From an uncultured Bacillota bacterium (lineage in GTDB: Bacteria; Bacillota_I; Bacilli_A; RFN20; CAG-826), in assembly GCA_949298295.1 (NCBI GenBank), contig CASFWS010000056.1, forward strand, positions 1 through 7,307: a stretch of DNA of 7,307 nt, in the 5' to 3' direction. The position numbers and the translations under genes are program-made. Of this stretch, positions 1 through 6,107 are shown in pieces (position 1 is the first letter of the stretch; the number at the start of each line of letters is the position of its first letter). The notes beneath the pieces were generated by a model. The model saw nothing but the letters and a program-made list of their open reading frames with translations. It did no database searches and was not told the origin of the DNA.

Positions 1-943
1 CATGGTCGTGGTAGGCGATGTAGAGGCTATCGAGGTCAGGGCCGACGAAATTCGCGGAATGGCCGAGGCCCATGTAGTTCTCGTCGGTCGAGAGGAGGAT
101 CGAACCGCCCTGCTGGGCGAAGGCCCCGGCGTCGAAGATCCCTTCGAGGGACTCCCCGTCGTAGTAGTTGTAGTTGACCCGGTAGCTCGGGGCATAGCAG
201 TCGACGCCGGTGTAGGTGAGGTAGTAGCGGCCGGACCGCTTGCTGATGTAGGGCCCTTCGTTCCAGCGCCCGACCTTCGTGTTCTTGTAGGTGATCTCGA
301 AGCGGTCGTTCTTGAAGCCGGTGAGATCGTCGTTGAAGCGCTTGACGAGGATGCCGGAGCTGCTCGCGATGGTGCAGTAGACGCTCTCGTCGCTATCGAT
401 GAAGAAAGAGCCGTCGATGCAGTTGTTGTAGAAGGGATCGCTATGCTTGACAAAAGGCCCGGTCGGCGAATCGGAGACGAGGACGCTATGGCGCTGGCCG
501 CGGAAGGAGGAGATGAGGTAGAAGTGGCCGTTGATGTAGGCCACCTCGGGAGCCCAGGGGCTTTGGAGGGACCCGTCGCTCACCCCGAGGGCGTTGCCGG
601 CGAGGGTCCAGTTCAGGAGGTCGTCGGATTCCCAGCAGAGGAGGCTGGCCCCGCCGCTGGTGGCGTAAAGGTAGTAGCGCCCGTCGTGGCGGAGGACAAA
701 GGGGTCGGCGCACTGGCTCCCGCTGACCCCCGGGAGGCGGCTATCCTCGGCAAAGTGGTTGTCGTAGGTTCCGCGCTCCTCCTCCGGGGCCTCGGCAAGG
801 AGGGAAAGGTCTTCCTCCGGCTCGGAGGAAGAGGAAAGGGAGGAGGAAGAGGAAAGGGAGGAGGAAGAGCTCGCCCCTCCGTTTCCCCCGCAGGAGGCGA
901 GGGCGAGGGCGGCAAGGCAAAGGGGGAGGGCTGGCTTTTTCAT
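1..943 (-). CDS. Glycoside hydrolase family 43 lipoprotein (3' end outside window)
   Basis: This is a secreted, membrane-anchored glycosidase; 314 residues are visible and the C-terminus lies beyond base 1. Residues 1-18 form a lipoprotein signal peptide (MKK start, hydrophobic core, lipobox LASC with Cys18), followed by a Ser/Leu-rich spacer at 25-40. The GH43 five-bladed beta-propeller begins near residue 75. The three GH43 acidic residues are recognisable: Asp80 in ADPFVL (general base), Asp177 in CIDGSFF (pKa modulator) and Glu229 in NEGPYIS (general acid). His295 in GLGHSANF and the motifs SPWAPEV (128-134) and YIAYH (308-312) also fit. GH43 members cleave arabinosyl or xylosyl linkages (arabinofuranosidase, arabinanase, xylosidase), and I cannot tell which applies here. 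The ATG overlaps the stop of the transporter ATPase gene (ATGA) and has AAAGGAG 8 nt upstream, so it is the fifth cistron of the operon. It probably trims oligosaccharides at the cell surface before import. Confidence 0.9.
   Translation of the reverse strand, partial: MKKPALPLCLAALALASCGGNGGASSSSSLSSSSSLSSSSEPEEDLSLLAEAPEEERGTYDNHFAEDSRLPGVSGSQCADPFVLRHDGRYYLYATSGGASLLCWESDDLLNWTLAGNALGVSDGSLQSPWAPEVAYINGHFYLISSFRGQRHSVLVSDSPTGPFVKHSDPFYNNCIDGSFFIDSDESVYCTIASSSGILVKRFNDDLTGFKNDRFEITYKNTKVGRWNEGPYISKRSGRYYLTYTGVDCYAPSYRVNYNYYDGESLEGIFDAGAFAQQGGSILLSTDENYMGLGHSANFVGPDLDSLYIAYHDH
824..869 (-). repeat. 18-bp tandem repeat encoding the Ser-rich spacer of the GH43 lipoprotein
   Basis: An 18-bp unit is repeated perfectly twice (824-841 and 842-859), followed by a 10-bp partial copy (860-869). 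On the coding strand each unit encodes six residues of Ser and Leu, giving the low-complexity linker between lipidated Cys18 and the catalytic domain. Because the unit is a multiple of three, gain or loss of a copy would change linker length without breaking the frame. Confidence 0.85.
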
Positions 944-2481
944 TGGATCTGCTCCTTTCGATAGATGGCTTGCCCGGAAACGGGATCGAAGAGATAGAGG
1001 TCGTCGCTGGCGATTTCGAGGCGGACATCATCGCCTTCTTGGTAGCGCTTCTTGCCGACTAAGAGGGCCAAGGCGTCGCTTTCCCCGAGGGGGAAGTGGA
1101 GGTAGCTGGAGGAGCCGAGGGGCTCGACGAGGTCGAGGCGGGCCTTATGTCCGCCGGAAGAGACGAGGCGGACGTCTTCGGGCCGGAAGCCGACGTAGGC
1201 TGGCGCTTTGTCCTCTTGGAGGGCTTCCGTATAGAAGGAGACGGCCTCCTCGAGGAAGGAGCGGAGGGAGAGGAAGGGGTCGCCCTCCTCCTTCCGGGGG
1301 AGGCGGAGGAACTTCCTTTTCCGCGGCTTGGCTTCTTCTTGCTCATGGCGGAGGTAGGAACGGGCGCTCAAGGCCGCTTCCTGATAGGAGAGGAGCCTTT
1401 CCTCGATGGCCGAGACCGCTTCCCCGGCCGCCTTTTGGTCGAAGGGTTCCTCCAGGAGCCTTCGAAGGGGCGAGAGGACGCCGTTTTCGCCGGAGGAAAG
1501 GGCTTCCCGAAGGGTGGAAAGGGCTGCCTTTCCTTCCTCGCCTTCGAGCCACTTCCGGCTCTTGCCTTTCTTTACGAGGAGGCGGGCGGCAGGAAGGGCC
1601 AGGGAAAGGAGGGCAGCGAGGAGGTCCTTGGCTTCGAGGAGGCGGGCCTTATAGGCGTCGCGGACCCTCTTTAGCCCGCTTCCGCCGTCGGGAACTTCCA
1701 TTCCCCCGAGGGAAATCCCCTCGGGCCCGGCTTCCCCTTTGACGACGTTCATCGGGGGATTGCCGATGAAGGTGGCCACGAAGAGGTTGAGGGGGCGGCC
1801 GTAGACCTCCTCGGGCGTCCCTTCCTGCTGGACGTAGCCCGCGTTCATGACGACGATCCGCGAGGCCATGGTCATCGCCTCGGTCTGGTCGTGGGTGACG
1901 TAGATTGCCGTTCCCTTCAGCTCGTGCATGAGGCGGACGATCTCGCTCCGCATCTGGACCCGGAGCTTGGCGTCGAGGTTCGACAGGGGCTCGTCCATGA
2001 GATAGAGGGGGCATTCCTTGACGATGGCCCGCCCGAGGGCGACGCGCTGCATCTGGCCGCCGCTCAGCTCCCGCGGGTAGCGGTCGAGGTAGGGCCCAAG
2101 GGAAAGGAGACGGGCCGCTTCGAATACCTTCTCCTTGATCTCCTCTTTCTTTGCACCCTTTATCCGCAGCGAAAAGCCGATGTTGTCGTAGACGTTGAGC
2201 TGGGGATAAAGGGCATAGTTCTGGAAGACCATGGCGAGGTTCCGCTCGCGGGGAGAGACATAATTGGCGAACTTCCCGTCGATGTAGAGTTCCCCTTCGG
2301 TTACGTCCTCGAGGCCGGCGACCATCCTTAGGGTCGTCGACTTCCCGCAGCCCGAAGGCCCGACGAGGACGAGGAAATCGCCCTCATAGACGTCAAGATC
2401 GATCTTCTTGACCGCCTTGGCGTTCCGGCTGTAGGCCTTGCTCACGCCTTTCAAGGATACGATTGCTTTTCTTTTTTCCAT
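940..2481 (-). CDS. MalK/MsmK/UgpC-type sugar ABC importer ATPase with a large helical insertion
   Basis: This cytoplasmic ATPase powers the CUT1-type importer encoded by the two upstream permease genes. The 513-residue protein shows Walker A GPSGCGKST (41-49), Q-loop Gln87, signature LSGGQ (139-143), Walker B ending in DEP (163-165), D-loop SNLD (167-170) and H-switch His197. The MalK-type C-terminal regulatory/TOBE region starts with NPPMN (241-245) and resumes at GFRPEDV (431-437). Between them, roughly residues 266-425 are a charged, Ala/Leu/Glu/Lys-rich and probably all-helical segment. MalK-like proteins usually have about 360-370 residues, so about 145 are extra. I chose the ATG at 2481 because homology begins immediately after it (MEKRKAIVSLKGVSKAY); the open frame runs a further 103 codons upstream, but that part is antisense-like sequence inside the permease gene. 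No clear Shine-Dalgarno is seen in the 11-nt gap after the permease stop. The stop overlaps the GH43 start. Confidence 0.93.
   Translation of the reverse strand: MEKRKAIVSLKGVSKAYSRNAKAVKKIDLDVYEGDFLVLVGPSGCGKSTTLRMVAGLEDVTEGELYIDGKFANYVSPRERNLAMVFQNYALYPQLNVYDNIGFSLRIKGAKKEEIKEKVFEAARLLSLGPYLDRYPRELSGGQMQRVALGRAIVKECPLYLMDEPLSNLDAKLRVQMRSEIVRLMHELKGTAIYVTHDQTEAMTMASRIVVMNAGYVQQEGTPEEVYGRPLNLFVATFIGNPPMNVVKGEAGPEGISLGGMEVPDGGSGLKRVRDAYKARLLEAKDLLAALLSLALPAARLLVKKGKSRKWLEGEEGKAALSTLREALSSGENGVLSPLRRLLEEPFDQKAAGEAVSAIEERLLSYQEAALSARSYLRHEQEEAKPRKRKFLRLPRKEEGDPFLSLRSFLEEAVSFYTEALQEDKAPAYVGFRPEDVRLVSSGGHKARLDLVEPLGSSSYLHFPLGESDALALLVGKKRYQEGDDVRLEIASDDLYLFDPVSGQAIYRKEQIQ
952..958 (-). promoter_or_regulatory. 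Ribosome binding site of the GH43 gene inside the ATPase gene
   Basis: AAAGGAG on the minus strand lies 8 nt before the GH43 ATG (943) and within the last codons of the ATPase gene. Together with the ATGA stop/start overlap it supports coupled translation of the two cistrons and fixes the GH43 start. Confidence 0.8.
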
Positions 2482-2492
2482 GGTGCTAGTAC

Positions 2493-3410
2493 CTAGTTTT
2501 TCATTCCGGTGAAGGCGACCCCTTCGACGATGTTCTTCTCGGCGAAGAGATAGACGATGAAGACGGGGAGCATCGAGACGAGGGAGGCGGCTAGGGTCAC
2601 CCCGGTCGAGCCGAGCTGCCCCTTGTTGACGTCGACGAGGTAGGTGAGGCCGAGCTGGAGGGTCCATAGGTCCTTGCCCCCATAGCCGAGGACGATCTGG
2701 GCCCAGGCGTAGTCGTTCCAGACGCTCATGAAGGAGAAGAGCCCTTGGACGAAGAGGGCCGACTTGGCGAGGGGAAGGACGACCTTCCAAAGGATCTTGG
2801 CGTGGCCGGCCCCGTCGATCTTCGCCGATTCGATGAGGGCCTTCGGGATCCCGCGGAAGAACTGCCGGAGCAAGTAGACCCCGGAAATCCCGCCGAGTCC
2901 CGGGAGGATGAGCGACCAGACGTTAAGAGAGAGCCCGAGCCGGAGGATGTTCTCGAACTGCGGGGTCGTGAGCATGACCGAAGGAACGGCCATCGAGAGC
3001 AAAAGGAGGGAAAAGAGGGCGTTTTTGCCTTTGAAATCGAGAAAGACGAAGACATAGGCCGCCAAGATGGCGAAGGCGAGGTAGAGGAAGGTATGGGCCA
3101 AGGAGGCGAAGAGGGAATTGAGGATCCAGGCGGTGATCGGCTGGGCGTCGAGCCCGTAATCGTAGATTCCGCCTTGGTCGCCCCCGACGAAGAGGATCTT
3201 GAAATTGTCCAAGGTGTAGCCGAAGTCCGGGAAGAAGGAGCGGGGGTTCGTCGCCCAGTCGAGCGAGGACTTGAGGGAGCCGTTCACGATGTAGAGGATC
3301 GGGAAGAACCAGAGAAAGCAAAAGAGGACGAAGAAGAGCGTGACGGCGAGGCGGTTAGCGACCTTCCGCGGCTTTCCTTGCCTCGAAATAAGCCTTGAAT
3401 TCCTTGGCAT
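2493..3410 (-). CDS. MalG-type (CUT1) sugar ABC transporter permease
   Basis: This is an inner-membrane permease of 305 residues, the usual MalG-family size. A short basic N-terminus (residues 1-20) precedes the first membrane helix (about 21-42). The binding-protein-dependent transport domain follows, with helices near 94-124, 130-150, 160-182, 218-240 and 268-290. The EAA loop that docks on the ATPase is ESAKIDGAG followed by the LPL motif (194-214). The ATG at 3410 is favoured over an in-frame upstream ATG at 3461 because AAAGGAGG lies 8 nt before it. This start makes the gene overlap the 3' end of the upstream permease gene by 56 nt. The stop lies 11 nt before the ATPase start. With the upstream permease it should form the heterodimeric channel of the importer. 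Confidence 0.92.
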   Translation of the reverse strand: MPRNSRLISRQGKPRKVANRLAVTLFFVLFCFLWFFPILYIVNGSLKSSLDWATNPRSFFPDFGYTLDNFKILFVGGDQGGIYDYGLDAQPITAWILNSLFASLAHTFLYLAFAILAAYVFVFLDFKGKNALFSLLLLSMAVPSVMLTTPQFENILRLGLSLNVWSLILPGLGGISGVYLLRQFFRGIPKALIESAKIDGAGHAKILWKVVLPLAKSALFVQGLFSFMSVWNDYAWAQIVLGYGGKDLWTLQLGLTYLVDVNKGQLGSTGVTLAASLVSMLPVFIVYLFAEKNIVEGVAFTGMKN

Positions 3411-4419
3411 GGCGGTTCCCTCCTTTCTTTTCGCGGTCGAGGAAGAGGCGGAGGGAGGCAAGCCCTCCGACGATGAGGCCGAAGACGATGCAGATGGCCG
3501 AGATCCGCCCCATGAGCGAGAACTTCCCGGAGCCGGTCAGGTAGTCCTGGATGACGTAGATGACCGTGTGGGTGACCCCGGGGCGCTCGGGATTGGCGAA
3601 GTCGCTGGGGCCGCCCATCGTGAGGACCCGGTTCTGGCCATAGAGATTCATGTAGCCGATAAGGGTCGTGAAGAAGCAAAGGGAGAGCTGGTACTTGATG
3701 CCCGGGAGGGTCACGTAGATGAGCTTCTGGAAGGAATTGCAGCCGTCGATGAGGCTCGATTCGTAAAGGGAGCGCGGGACGTTCTCGAGGCCGGCGGCCA
3801 GGATGATGAAGTTGGCGCCGATCCCGTAGAGGCAGAGGAGGAAGATGACGAACCATGCCGATAGCGGCGTGTTCAGCCATTCGATCCGGGTTCCGAGGAG
3901 GGAATTGATGAAGCCGTCCTCGCTATTCGAGAAGATGTAGACGAAGGCCGCCCCGGTGGCGCTCACGGCGAAGATCGAGGGAATGAAGATGAGGGAGCGG
4001 AAGAGGCGATAGCCGTAAGGCCGCTTCTTCAGGAGGGAAGCGAGGAAGAGAGGAAGGAAGATCGACACCGGAACGATGACGAGGGCGAAAAGGAAGGTGT
4101 AGAGAAGCGAATACCAGAACGAATAGAAGGCGGTATTGGCAACCATCATCGGCTCGCCGTCCGGCCCGAGGAGCGGTTCCCCGCCGATGACGACCGGGAT
4201 CTCGGGCGTGAAGAGGAAATAGGAATAGTTGTCAAGCCCGACGAAGTAGGTGTCGGAAGGATCGGCGATGTTGTAGTGGAAGAAGGACATGTTGATCCCC
4301 GAGACGAAGGGGACGACGAAGAACATGACGAAGGAGACGAGGAAAGGAAGCAGGAGCAGTAGGGCAACCGAATAGCCTTTGAGGTAGTAGGCTATCTTTT
4401 CCTTCAAATGGCTCTGCAT
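3355..4419 (-). CDS. MalF-type (CUT1) sugar ABC transporter permease
   Basis: This inner-membrane permease has 354 residues counted from the ATG at 4419. The N-terminal helix spans about 16-41. An external loop (about 45-95) precedes further helices near 102-130, 140-165, 185-210, 245-262 and 305-328. The cytoplasmic EAA loop is ESSLIDGCN ending in LPG (about 220-240), and the TMGGP motif typical of MalF-like permeases follows near 267-271. The start is slightly uncertain: a TTG at 4428 (357 residues) has GAGG at suitable spacing, whereas the ATG has GGAGG very close to it. The gene begins 18 nt after the binding-protein stop. Its last ~18 codons, a charged cytoplasmic tail after the final helix, overlap the start of the MalG-type gene. 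Confidence 0.92.
   Translation of the reverse strand: MQSHLKEKIAYYLKGYSVALLLLLPFLVSFVMFFVVPFVSGINMSFFHYNIADPSDTYFVGLDNYSYFLFTPEIPVVIGGEPLLGPDGEPMMVANTAFYSFWYSLLYTFLFALVIVPVSIFLPLFLASLLKKRPYGYRLFRSLIFIPSIFAVSATGAAFVYIFSNSEDGFINSLLGTRIEWLNTPLSAWFVIFLLCLYGIGANFIILAAGLENVPRSLYESSLIDGCNSFQKLIYVTLPGIKYQLSLCFFTTLIGYMNLYGQNRVLTMGGPSDFANPERPGVTHTVIYVIQDYLTGSGKFSLMGRISAICIVFGLIVGGLASLRLFLDREKKGGNRHAKEFKAYFEARKAAEGR
3419..3426 (-). promoter_or_regulatory. Ribosome binding site that fixes the MalG-type permease start
   Basis: AAAGGAGG on the minus strand is 8 nt upstream of the ATG at 3410 and lies inside the coding sequence of the upstream permease. It is one of the strongest Shine-Dalgarno matches in the window and argues for the internal start rather than the longer open frame. 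Confidence 0.82.
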
Positions 4420-4437
4420 GGCCTCCAAGCCCCTTCC

Positions 4438-5997
4438 TCATTGATAGCTGGCGATGATCGAGATGGAGTTGCGGTACTGCTCGTCGACGATGTCGGCGAT
4501 GCTCTTTCCCTGGGTCTGGGTGTTGAAGGTCTGGTGCCAGACTTCGTTGAGGCCCTGGTTCATCTCGAGGCCGTAGACCTCGGAGTAGTATTCGGTGATG
4601 CCTCCGAGGGTGAAGTTCTCCTGCTTTCCGAGGTATTGGCCGACCTCAAGGTAGAAGGGGTCGTTAAGGAGGGCTTCGTCTTCCATGGCCGCCTTCCGCA
4701 TCGGGAGGTGGCCACCCTTGATCCAGTCGACGTATTGCCTCGACATGTAGTCGGCAAACACCATGCAAGCCGCCTTCGTGACGTCGCTTTCGACCGTCCG
4801 GGTCATCGAGAAGGCGTGGCTCGTCCCAACGATCGTGGAAGCCGTAGGCGAGGTTTCGTCCATCGCGAAGAGGTTGCTGAGGGGGAGGATGGCCACCCCT
4901 TCCTCAAAGCCGCCGTCCCCGAGGCCGATGGCCGAATCGAAGATCGTCTTGTAGCCTTGGAGGTTCCAAGGCCCGGTCGAGCAGAAGATGTAGTTGCCTT
5001 TGTAGAAATCGGAAATGAAGTCGTAGGAGGCCGAGGTCTTGATGATCGGGCGCTTTCCGTCAGTCGGGTACATGTAGGTCCTCAGCTGCTCGAAGTAGTC
5101 GATCGTTTCCTGGGTGTTCCAGGCCGGGAGGCCGCGCTCGTCGACCATCTTGGTCCCGTTTTGGACCGGCCCGGTGATGGCGTAGCTCAGGGCATCGTCG
5201 AGGGCCTCGATCGACATGAACCAAGGGAAGAGCTTGGTGCCGGAAGAGGCGGTGAGCCACTCGAGGTCGGGATTCGTCTGGGCGGTGGGGCGGTACTGGT
5301 ATTTCCCTTCGTAGGCCAAATCGGCCAGCCCTTGGCAAACGGCGATGAATTCCTCGAAGTTCGTCGGAACCTCGAAGCCGTTTTTCTCGATGATGTCCTT
5401 CCGCGCGACGATGACGTTGCTATGGACGTCGAGGGGGAAGCCGTAGAGGTGCTCGTTCCCGGCATCGTCCTGGAGGTAAAGGTCGTCGAGGATGTTCGCG
5501 TAGAAGTCCTCGCGCGAGAAATCGATGCGGCTCAGCTCGATGGCTTCCTCGAGGGGGAGGTAGATGCCTTGGCTTTGGAGCTCTCTGAGCCTTTCCCCGT
5601 GGCCTTGGACGATGTCCGGGGCTTCATCCGGATCGTTGATGACGGTGTTCACGATGGCCGAGGAAAACTCGTCATGCCTCCGCTCGGCGCGGTTGACGTG
5701 GATCTTCCCGGCGTACTCCTCGTTGAACTTGTCGACGATCCCTTGCTGGATGAGGCCGTCGGAGCCGATGGAAATGGACCAGAAATCGAGCTCGACGTTC
5801 TCGAAGACGGGGTTCCCCTCGTCGTCGTAGGTCAGGTCGCTTTCGCTTTCGCTTTCGCTTCCCTCGTTGCTCGAGCCGGGAGCCTCGGAATGGTTCTCGT
5901 GGGAGGATGAGGAACCGAGGCCGGGGACCCCGCCTGGCTGGCAGGCTGCAAGGGCGAGGGCGGCTCCGCTTAGGAGGAGAAAGGGCATTTTCTTCAT
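4438..5997 (-). CDS. Extracellular sugar-binding lipoprotein (CUT1 solute-binding protein)
   Basis: This is the substrate-capturing subunit of the importer, with 519 residues, somewhat longer than the 400-450 typical of such proteins. The signal peptide has MKKMPFLLLS, a hydrophobic core and lipobox LAAC with Cys19 as the lipidated residue. Residues 20-54 form a Ser/Glu/Gly-rich spacer containing an SE repeat. The mature fold begins with VELDFWSI (68-75). It shows features of the bacterial extracellular solute-binding family (SBP_bac_1/8): a FNEEY segment, APDIVQGHG, LYGFPLDVHSNVIVARKD and, near the C-terminus, KGGHLPMRKAAM. The ATG at 5997 has AAAGGAG 6 nt upstream. It is the first gene of the operon and the one nearest the control region, consistent with the binding protein being made in excess. 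The substrate cannot be read from the sequence; the GH43 partner suggests a pentose-containing oligosaccharide. Confidence 0.93.
   Translation of the reverse strand: MKKMPFLLLSGAALALAACQPGGVPGLGSSSSHENHSEAPGSSNEGSESESESDLTYDDEGNPVFENVELDFWSISIGSDGLIQQGIVDKFNEEYAGKIHVNRAERRHDEFSSAIVNTVINDPDEAPDIVQGHGERLRELQSQGIYLPLEEAIELSRIDFSREDFYANILDDLYLQDDAGNEHLYGFPLDVHSNVIVARKDIIEKNGFEVPTNFEEFIAVCQGLADLAYEGKYQYRPTAQTNPDLEWLTASSGTKLFPWFMSIEALDDALSYAITGPVQNGTKMVDERGLPAWNTQETIDYFEQLRTYMYPTDGKRPIIKTSASYDFISDFYKGNYIFCSTGPWNLQGYKTIFDSAIGLGDGGFEEGVAILPLSNLFAMDETSPTASTIVGTSHAFSMTRTVESDVTKAACMVFADYMSRQYVDWIKGGHLPMRKAAMEDEALLNDPFYLEVGQYLGKQENFTLGGITEYYSEVYGLEMNQGLNEVWHQTFNTQTQGKSIADIVDEQYRNSISIIASYQ
5839..5862 (-). 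repeat. Hexamer repeat encoding the Ser-Glu linker of the binding protein
   Basis: GCTTTC occurs three times in a row (5839-5856) followed by a near copy with one change (5857-5862). On the coding strand it gives alternating Glu and Ser in the spacer after the lipidated Cys. It is a small in-frame microsatellite. Confidence 0.7.
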
Positions 5998-6003
5998 AAA
6001 CGA

Positions 6004-6010
6004 CTCCTTT
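6004..6010 (-). promoter_or_regulatory. Ribosome binding site of the binding-protein gene, next to a cre site
   Basis: AAAGGAG on the minus strand lies 6 nt before the ATG at 5997. Its first base is shared with the last base of the adjacent cre-like site. Confidence 0.85.
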
Positions 6011-6023
6011 GAAATCGCTTACA
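6010..6023 (-). promoter_or_regulatory. Catabolite-responsive element (cre), candidate CcpA operator
   Basis: The minus strand reads TGTAAGCGATTTCA, which matches every fixed position of the Bacillota cre consensus TGWNANCGNTNWCA. It lies 13-26 nt upstream of the binding-protein ATG, so a CcpA-type repressor bound here would block initiation or act as a roadblock in the 5' leader, shutting the operon down when preferred sugars are present. That the organism has CcpA is inferred. A LacI-family local regulator could use a similar sequence. Confidence 0.72.
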
Positions 6024-6025
6024 TC

Positions 6026-6049
6026 CTAGTTGAGGTCTGCCGGCACTAG
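6026..6049. promoter_or_regulatory. Inverted repeat in the divergent control region, possible operator
   Basis: CTAGT (6026-6030) and ACTAG (6045-6049) form an inverted repeat with a 14-nt spacer that contains most of the palindrome TGCCGGCA (6038-6045). It lies between the cre site and the A-tract block, a plausible place for a regulator to bind. The arms are short, so chance is not excluded. Confidence 0.3.
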
Positions 6050-6055
6050 ATAACC

Positions 6056-6089
6056 AAAAAGAAGCAAAAGATTGCCAAAAATTTCCAAA
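6056..6089. promoter_or_regulatory. Helically phased A-tracts (predicted curved DNA)
   Basis: Four runs of A on the plus strand begin at 6056 (5 A), 6066 (4 A), 6077 (5 A) and 6087 (3 A), spaced 10, 11 and 10 bp. A-tracts in phase with the helix are known to bend DNA. This block is the most AT-rich part of an otherwise GC-rich window and sits in the divergent control region, overlapping the rightward promoter. Confidence 0.6.
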
Positions 6090-6100
6090 CTGCCTACAAT
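6072..6100 (+). promoter_or_regulatory. Sigma-A-type promoter for the regulator gene
   Basis: A -35 box TTGCCA (6072-6077, 5 of 6 to TTGACA) and a -10 box TACAAT (6095-6100, 5 of 6 to TATAAT) are separated by exactly 17 nt. Transcription would start at about 6107-6108, coinciding with the ATG at 6108. This implies a leaderless mRNA and agrees with the absence of a Shine-Dalgarno sequence there. Confidence 0.65.
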
Positions 6101-6107
6101 CACGGCG

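Noticed and set aside
2..964. 320-codon plus-strand open frame antisense to the GH43 gene
   Set aside because: The minus strand shows GH43 catalytic motifs, a lipobox and a ribosome binding site, and the plus-strand translation is low complexity. The same reasoning removes the other plus-strand open frames below 5997.
2482..2790. N-terminal extension of the ATPase frame to 2790
   Set aside because: The extra 103 residues are Arg/Pro/Leu-rich and overlap the permease coding sequence, and ABC ATPase homology starts at the ATG at 2481.
4408..5910. 500-codon plus-strand open frame antisense to the binding-protein gene
   Set aside because: It is a by-product of GC-rich codon use on the opposite strand. 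Its translation is Val/Glu/Asp/Gly-rich without any recognisable domain, while the minus strand encodes a clear lipoprotein.
6023..6078. Leftward sigma-A promoter for the operon (TTGGCA at 6073-6078 or TAGGAT at 6023-6028)
   Set aside because: Neither candidate box has a good partner at 16-18 nt, so I do not assign a promoter although one must lie in this gap.
6072..6107. Upstream TTG start for the regulator
   Set aside because: No ribosome binding site precedes it, and the TTG is part of the -35 box of a well-matched promoter whose start site falls at 6108.
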